8,783 nt of DNA from Candidatus Equinaster intestinalis. GTDB taxonomy: Bacteria; Bacillota_A; Clostridia; Oscillospirales; Acutalibacteraceae. The notes under the pieces are model-generated. The model saw only the letters and a program-made list of their open reading frames with translations, was not told the origin of the DNA and ran no database searches. The position numbers were made by a program, and so were the translations under genes. Location of the stretch: NCBI GenBank assembly GCA_018065375.1, contig JAGHTJ010000139.1, forward strand, positions 1 through 8,783, given 5' to 3'. Below are positions 5,489-8,783 of the stretch, one piece after another (position 1 is the stretch's first letter; each line of letters starts with the position of its first letter).

Positions 5489-6118
5489 TTAAAGACCTCT
5501 TTTTATACAGATTTTATTTAATATACATTCTTGGCATTTGGGATTTCTTGCCGAGCAGATTTCTCTGCCGAACATAACCGTTCTGTGGCAAAAATCACTT
5601 GATTTTTCGGGTGGTAAAAGCTTGCGCATTTCGTCTTCAACCTTGATAGGTTCTGTAGTTTTCACAAGCCCCAAGCGGTTCATAATGCGGATAAAATGCG
5701 TATCGGTAACAACCGCGCTTTTGCCGTATATATCTCCGCAAATAAGATTAGCGGTTTTGCGGCCTATTCCCGAAAGCTTTGTGAGCTCCTCGATAGTATC
5801 CGGAATGGTGCCGCCGTAATCGCGGCAGAGCTGAACGGATAACTCCTTTAAGCTTTTCGCCTTGGTTTTATAAAGACCGCAGGATTTTATGTATTCTTCA
5901 ATTTTTTCTATCGGTGCCGCCGCCATTTTTTCTGGTGTGGGAAATTCGCCGAAAAGTAAAGGGGTTACGAGATTAACCCTGGCATCGGTACACTGGGCAG
6001 ACAAACGTGTGGCAACGAGAAGCTGAAACGGGGTTTCATATTCGAGCGAACAGCGGGCCTCGGGATATTTTTCCTCGAGAAGTGTTACCGCCGCCGCGGC
6101 TATTTCTTTCTTTTTCAT
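5489..6118 (-). CDS. nth: Endonuclease III, DNA glycosylase/AP lyase
   Basis: Removes oxidised pyrimidines from DNA and cuts the abasic site (base-excision repair). The 209-residue protein has LSAQCTD (39-45), the helix-hairpin-helix LSGIGRKTANLI (115-126) with K121 as the catalytic lysine, TDTHFIR (138-144) with D139 as catalytic aspartate, and a C-terminal 4Fe-4S cluster signature C188-x6-C195-x2-C198-x5-C204. Length is normal and all key residues are present. Its ATG (6118-6116) shares one base with the TAA of the transporter gene (TAATG), a translational coupling arrangement, and the B6 kinase starts 1 nt after its stop. Confidence 0.96.
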   Translation of the reverse strand: MKKKEIAAAAVTLLEEKYPEARCSLEYETPFQLLVATRLSAQCTDARVNLVTPLLFGEFPTPEKMAAAPIEKIEEYIKSCGLYKTKAKSLKELSVQLCRDYGGTIPDTIEELTKLSGIGRKTANLICGDIYGKSAVVTDTHFIRIMNRLGLVKTTEPIKVEDEMRKLLPPEKSSDFCHRTVMFGREICSARNPKCQECILNKICIKRGL

Positions 6119-7170
6119 TATTTTGCAAGGTCGGTAATTCTCATATCGCCGTTCTTAATCCAGCCGAGCTTGCGCATACATTCGGCAATTCCGAGGGTTA
6201 CTACGGCAGGCAGAATAAAGTGCATAAGAAGTATTTCACCGAGGGCGAGCCAGGTGTTCATGCCTCCTGCAGTCATTGTATCGAATGCGGCAAACTGACC
6301 TACAAGTCCGGCAGAGCCCATACCCGAGCCTACGGCGTTGCTTTCCATTTTAAGCAGAGCCGCCGCAACGGGGCCGAGAATAGCGCTCGAAAGTATCGAG
6401 GGGAGCCAGATAATCGGTTTTTTAACGATGTTGGGCATTTGAAGCATCGAAGTTCCGATACCCTGCGCGAGCAGGCCGCCAACCTTGTTATCACGGTAGC
6501 TTATTACCGCAAAGCCCACCATATTACAGCAGCAGCCTATTGTTGCCGCACCTGCGGCGAGTCCCGAAAGACCCATTGAAATACCTATTGCCGCCGAGCT
6601 TATCGGGAGGGTAAGCAGAATACCCATAACCGTAGAAACTATTATACCGCCGAGAACCGGGTATTTATCAACGCTTATGCTTACGAGCGCGCCTATCCAT
6701 TTCATAGCTGAGGAAACATACGGACCTATAAGCAGACCAACCACCGCGCCGGAGCATACGCAGGCAAGCGGGGTAAGAAGAATATCGAGCTTGGTTTTAC
6801 CCGAAACGAGCGAGCCTATTTCTATTGCAACATAGGCCGCCACAAAAGCACCGAGGGGTTCGCCGGGAGTACCCATTGTAATACCGGTAAGCCCGATTGT
6901 GGGGAATGCGCCTACAAGACCCGCAACTGCCGCCGAAACACAAGTAAGCGGAGAAGCCTTTAGCTTGGTGGCGACACCTACTCCAATGCCGGCACCGGTA
7001 ACCGTTTTTGCGGCGTTTCCGATTGCGAGCAGATAATCAGCAACTATATTATCACCGATAAGCTTGCCGATTTGGCAAATTATCGTGCCGATAATAAGGG
7101 TTGCAAAAAGACCGAGAGCCATACCCGAAAGACCGTCAATAAAAAGGCGGTTCAAGTATTTCTTAATCAT
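6118..7170 (-). CDS. PTS EIIC-like membrane transporter (PTS_EIIC_2 type)
   Basis: A 350-residue, highly hydrophobic protein with roughly eight to ten membrane segments; it resembles the PTS_EIIC_2 family (Pfam PF13303) by its Gly/Ala-rich helices, the TPGEPLGAFVAAYVA stretch (100-114), the LPISSAAIGISMGLSGLAAG stretch (about 187-206) and a late GLVGQFAAFDTM (288-299). No EIIA or EIIB domain is fused to it or encoded in the window, so phosphotransfer is not demonstrated and it may be an orphan permease. The substrate cannot be inferred from sequence. Ribosome site AGAGGTG lies 5 nt before the ATG; a strong promoter precedes it. It heads the operon with nth, the B6 kinase and tcdA, sharing one base with the nth start. 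Confidence 0.85.
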   Translation of the reverse strand: MIKKYLNRLFIDGLSGMALGLFATLIIGTIICQIGKLIGDNIVADYLLAIGNAAKTVTGAGIGVGVATKLKASPLTCVSAAVAGLVGAFPTIGLTGITMGTPGEPLGAFVAAYVAIEIGSLVSGKTKLDILLTPLACVCSGAVVGLLIGPYVSSAMKWIGALVSISVDKYPVLGGIIVSTVMGILLTLPISSAAIGISMGLSGLAAGAATIGCCCNMVGFAVISYRDNKVGGLLAQGIGTSMLQMPNIVKKPIIWLPSILSSAILGPVAAALLKMESNAVGSGMGSAGLVGQFAAFDTMTAGGMNTWLALGEILLMHFILPAVVTLGIAECMRKLGWIKNGDMRITDLAK

Positions 7171-7208
7171 AACAGCACCTCTTTTGTGATAAAAATAACC
7201 TATTATAA

Positions 7209-7236
7209 ATTATAATAAATTTCTATGAAAAGTCAA
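7209..7236 (-). promoter_or_regulatory. Promoter of the EIIC-nth-pdxY-tcdA operon
   Basis: On the minus strand TTGACT (7236-7231) and a perfect TATAAT (7214-7209) are separated by 16 bp. Transcription should start near 7202, leaving a leader of about 30 nt, too short for a riboswitch. This is a strong promoter for a transporter-led operon. Confidence 0.8.
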
Positions 7237-7262
7237 TAAATTCGGGCAAATATTTATAAGTA

Positions 7263-7291
7263 TTGAAAAAAAGGCCGAACTGTATTATAAT
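7263..7291 (+). promoter_or_regulatory. Promoter of the phosphatase-ruvX operon
   Basis: TTGAAA (7263-7268) and a perfect TATAAT (7286-7291) are separated by 17 bp. The expected transcription start (about 7297-7299) lies downstream of the ATG at 7292, which excludes that ATG as the gene start and leaves an untranslated leader of only about 10 nt before the ATG at 7307. Confidence 0.78.
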
Positions 7292-7306
7292 ATGGGCGGT
7301 GATGAT

Positions 7307-7981
7307 ATGGTAACGATGTATGTTGTAAGGCATTGCGAGGCTATGGGAAATGTTGAAAGAATTTTTCAGGGGAATTCCGATTTTGATATTTCTCCGCTCG
7401 GAGCAAAACAACTCGAAAAACTGAAGGAAAGATTTGACGGTGTTAAACTCGATGCCGTTTATTCAAGCCCCAAAATCAGAGCCTATAAAACGGCGCAGAG
7501 CATAGTGGGGGATAAAAATATCGAAATAATTAAGGATGACGGTCTGCGTGAGCTAAACGGCGGTATAATCGAGGGGCTTAAATTTACCGAGATTTACGAA
7601 AGATGGCCCGAAATTGAGGAGACGTGGACCTACGCGCCGCAAAACTTTGCTACAGAGGGCGGCGAATCAATGAGGTCGGTTTACGAGCGGATATGGAAAA
7701 CTGTGCTTAAGATTGCCAAGGAAAATGTAGGCAAAACGGTTGCGATTGCCACCCACGGAGCGGCTTCAAGATGCCTTCTTTGCAGAATACAGAAAGGAAC
7801 GGTTGAGGAGCTGATAAACGTCAGCTGGACCGATAATACATCGGTTACGAAAATCGTATTTGACGATGATTTCGGCTGTACCGTGGAATACGAAAACGAT
7901 ACCTCTCATCTGACGCCAGAGCTGCTTCCGAGGGCGCATAAAATCAGCTCGATAATACTTGACCAGAAGGGACTTTTATGA
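7307..7981 (+). CDS. Histidine phosphatase family protein (phosphoglycerate mutase-like)
   Basis: A cytoplasmic branch-1 histidine phosphatase of 224 residues. VVRHCEAMGN (6-15) carries the phosphorylated H9, where the usual RHG is RHC. SSPKIRAYKTA (53-63) supplies R58, LRELNGG (80-86) the acid E82, and ATHGAASR (148-155) the second histidine H150, so the full catalytic set is present. The family includes phosphoglycerate mutases, alpha-ribazole phosphatase and many sugar-phosphate phosphatases; the substrate here is unknown. I choose the ATG at 7307: GGTGAT (7298-7303) fits the end of the ribosome site at normal spacing, and the promoter -10 ends at 7291, so the in-frame ATG at 7292 would not be on a translatable leader. 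The gene overlaps ruvX by 4 nt (ATGA). Confidence 0.9.
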   Translation: MVTMYVVRHCEAMGNVERIFQGNSDFDISPLGAKQLEKLKERFDGVKLDAVYSSPKIRAYKTAQSIVGDKNIEIIKDDGLRELNGGIIEGLKFTEIYERWPEIEETWTYAPQNFATEGGESMRSVYERIWKTVLKIAKENVGKTVAIATHGAASRCLLCRIQKGTVEELINVSWTDNTSVTKIVFDDDFGCTVEYENDTSHLTPELLPRAHKISSIILDQKGLL

Positions 7982-8400
7982 TAATTTTTGCAGTTGATTT
8001 GGGACTTGTAAGAACGGGTCTTGCCGCAAGTGATTTCTCCGAGAACTTTGCTTTCCCGAGAGGGGTTATTACCGAGCGCAACGAAGAAAAACTGGTCAAA
8101 AAGGTAAGCGAGGCGGCGCAAAAGGAGAAAGCAGAGCTTATTGTTGTGGGGCTGCCGAAAAATATGGACGGCAGCGAGGGATTTCGCGCAAAGGAATGCA
8201 CCGCTACCGCTCAAAAAATTGCCGAAGAAAGTAAAATCGAGGTAGTTATGTGGGACGAAAGGTGCACCACCGTTCAGGCGCATACCGCCCTTAATTTTAC
8301 CGATACAAGGGGCAAAAAACGTAAAGAAACGGTAGACGCCGTTGCGGCGGTTATGATTTTGGAAAGCTATCTTGAGTATAGAAAAAACAAAAAGAATTAG
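7978..8400 (+). CDS. ruvX: Putative Holliday junction resolvase / pre-16S rRNA nuclease
   Basis: A YqgF/RuvX-family RNase H-like nuclease of 140 residues, the family's normal length. AVDLGLVRTGLAASD (5-19) holds D7, IVVGLPKNMDGSEG (55-68) is the central conserved loop, WDERCTT (92-98) holds E94, and VDAVAAVMILESYL (119-132) holds D120; D7-E94-D120 is the expected metal-binding triad. In E. coli the protein matures 16S rRNA 5' ends; a Holliday junction resolvase role was the original proposal. Its ATG overlaps the phosphatase TGA (ATGA), with AGAAGG upstream inside the phosphatase gene, so translation is coupled. Confidence 0.94.
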   Translation: MIIFAVDLGLVRTGLAASDFSENFAFPRGVITERNEEKLVKKVSEAAQKEKAELIVVGLPKNMDGSEGFRAKECTATAQKIAEESKIEVVMWDERCTTVQAHTALNFTDTRGKKRKETVDAVAAVMILESYLEYRKNKKN

Positions 8401-8437
8401 GAATGAATAAACGTGCGTAAAGGACGGCAAGGATAGC

Positions 8438-8454
8438 GAATAGTGAATAGTGAA
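8438..8454. repeat. Short tandem repeat (GAATAGT)2
   Basis: GAATAGTGAATAGTGAA is two copies of a 7-nt unit plus three bases. It sits 38 nt after the ruvX stop, in non-coding DNA before the 26-nt repeat. Two copies are too few to imply function. Confidence 0.5.
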
Positions 8455-8464
8455 CAGGTGTGGT

Positions 8465-8490
8465 GTAGGGGACGGCGCCACGACATCCCG
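8465..8490 (+). repeat. 26-nt GTAGGGGACGGCGCC repeat, copy 2
   Basis: It matches the minus-strand unit at 3677-3702 in 24 of 26 bases (differences at the base after GGCGCC and near the ATCCCG end). It lies between ruvX and its likely terminator, so it would be transcribed with ruvX. Confidence 0.65.
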
Positions 8491-8507
8491 AAAACGAAGA
8501 ATTGCGG

Positions 8508-8526
8508 TGTTGCAAAGCAACATTTT
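8508..8526 (+). terminator. Weak terminator-like hairpin after ruvX
   Basis: TGTTGC (8508-8513), loop AAA, GCAACA (8517-8522), then TTTT and A residues. The stem is short and the T run only four long, so it may act as a weak terminator or be chance. Confidence 0.3.
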
Positions 8527-8560
8527 AAAATCTTTCACACGGAATTTTTAATATAAATTT

Positions 8561-8596
8561 TACCGGAGGGCATTGCTCTCCGGTATTTTTATTTTT
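8561..8596 (+). terminator. Intrinsic terminator of the phosphatase-ruvX operon
   Basis: ACCGGAGGGC (8562-8571) pairs with GCTCTCCGGT (8575-8584) around an ATT loop, with one G-T pair and a flanking T-A pair, followed by TTTTTATTTTT. It is 160 nt after the ruvX stop, farther than usual; the gap holds the repeats described separately and no gene that I can see. Confidence 0.85.
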
Positions 8597-8599
8597 AAA

Positions 8600-8730
8600 T
8601 TTTATTTTGTGTGCGGCGGGCGGCTGCACGGAGCATGGCTCCGTGCGAAGCGTGTTTTGCAAAGGCGCAACACGCGATATAAAGGCTTAGCCGTGCCGCC
8701 CCCCGCCGGAAATTTTTTGAAACATACCGG
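8600..8730 (+). repeat. Structured repeat, copy 2: 93-nt cloverleaf with flanks
   Basis: The core at 8615-8707 aligns gap-free with 3390-3482 at 77 of 93 positions. The closing stem is GGCGGGCGGC (8615-8624) with GCCCCCCGCC (8698-8707), one mismatch. Hairpin 1 is identical in both arms (8626-8634 with 8638-8646). Hairpin 2 is GCGTGTT/AACACGC (8650-8656 with 8669-8675), kept by paired changes. Hairpin 3 is eroded to GGC/GCC (8684-8686 with 8690-8692). The same TTTTATTTTGTG precedes it (8600-8611). Like copy 1 it starts soon after an intrinsic terminator and in the same direction. Confidence 0.8.
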
Positions 8731-8741
8731 GCGGGCAAATC

Positions 8742-8762
8742 GGGCCGGCGCGGCGCCGGCCC
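8742..8762. repeat. GC-rich palindrome after the second cloverleaf
   Basis: GGGCCGGC (8742-8749) and GCCGGCCC (8755-8762) form a perfect 8-bp stem with a 5-nt GCGGC loop. It sits in a position comparable to the GTAGGGGCG hairpin that follows copy 1, so it may be the next module of the same composite repeat. No T run follows, so it is not an obvious terminator. Confidence 0.55.
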
Positions 8763-8783
8763 CCAACGTTGTCGTAAAATTTT

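Noticed and set aside
6007..6579. 190-codon frame on the plus strand
   Set aside because: Antisense to nth and the EIIC-like gene, with His/Arg/Cys-rich composition and no family resemblance; a shadow of their codon bias.
7171..7214. A riboswitch in front of the EIIC-like gene
   Set aside because: With the -10 at 7209-7214 the leader is only about 30 nt, too short for any known riboswitch.
7215..7262. An operator between the divergent promoters at 7209-7291
   Set aside because: Only an AT-rich imperfect palindrome around 7250-7265 is visible, not distinguishable from the background composition of the spacer.
7906..8538. 210-codon frame on the minus strand
   Set aside because: Antisense to ruvX, whose catalytic motifs are all present; the rest is repeat-derived sequence. 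No ribosome site or promoter.

Overview
The window looks like a chromosomal segment of a Gram-positive anaerobe of the class Clostridia, probably an uncultured gut Oscillospirales/Ruminococcaceae-type genome. The reasons are: AGGAGG-type ribosome sites, sigma-A-like promoters with 16-17 bp spacers, Firmicutes-style versions of RadC, Nth (SAQCTD motif), the vitamin B6 kinase and RuvX, a lipobox lipoprotein, and intergenic GC-rich hairpin repeats of a type I recall from this group. The lineage is an inference from style. It is mostly ordinary housekeeping DNA; no phage, CRISPR, toxin-antitoxin or defence module is visible.

Layout. Positions 1-768 (minus strand) hold radC followed by the first 17 codons of an unidentified gene cut by the window edge. 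At 800-865 two promoters stand back to back. Rightward from 888 runs an RluA-family pseudouridine synthase whose S4 RNA-binding domain is separated from the catalytic domain by a single-base frameshift at an A run (999-1002). Next, from its own strong promoter, comes a secreted lipoprotein with an NlpC/P60-like Cys-His-His arrangement (1953-3047) and a 59-residue two-helix membrane protein (3070-3249), closed by a perfect 13-bp-stem terminator.

Positions 3320-3905 carry no convincing gene. They are a mosaic of structured repeats, including a 93-nt cloverleaf-shaped element whose second copy lies at 8615-8707. Two covarying base pairs between the copies suggest that the folded form has been under selection.

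Positions 3945-7170 (minus strand) form a tightly packed four-gene operon: a membrane EIIC-like transporter of the PTS_EIIC_2 type, nth (base-excision repair), a pyridoxal/pyridoxamine kinase, and tcdA (tRNA ct6A formation), ending in a clean intrinsic terminator at 3906-3928. From a divergent promoter at 7263 rightward run a histidine phosphatase and ruvX (ATGA overlap), then a repeat-bearing spacer, a terminator at 8561-8596, and the second cloverleaf repeat at the window end.

How the genes fit together: several act on nucleic acids (RadC, the pseudouridine synthase, Nth, TcdA, RuvX). The operons otherwise look like mixed housekeeping clusters, not one pathway. The least understood parts are the lipoprotein/small membrane protein pair, the orphan EIIC, and the structured repeats.
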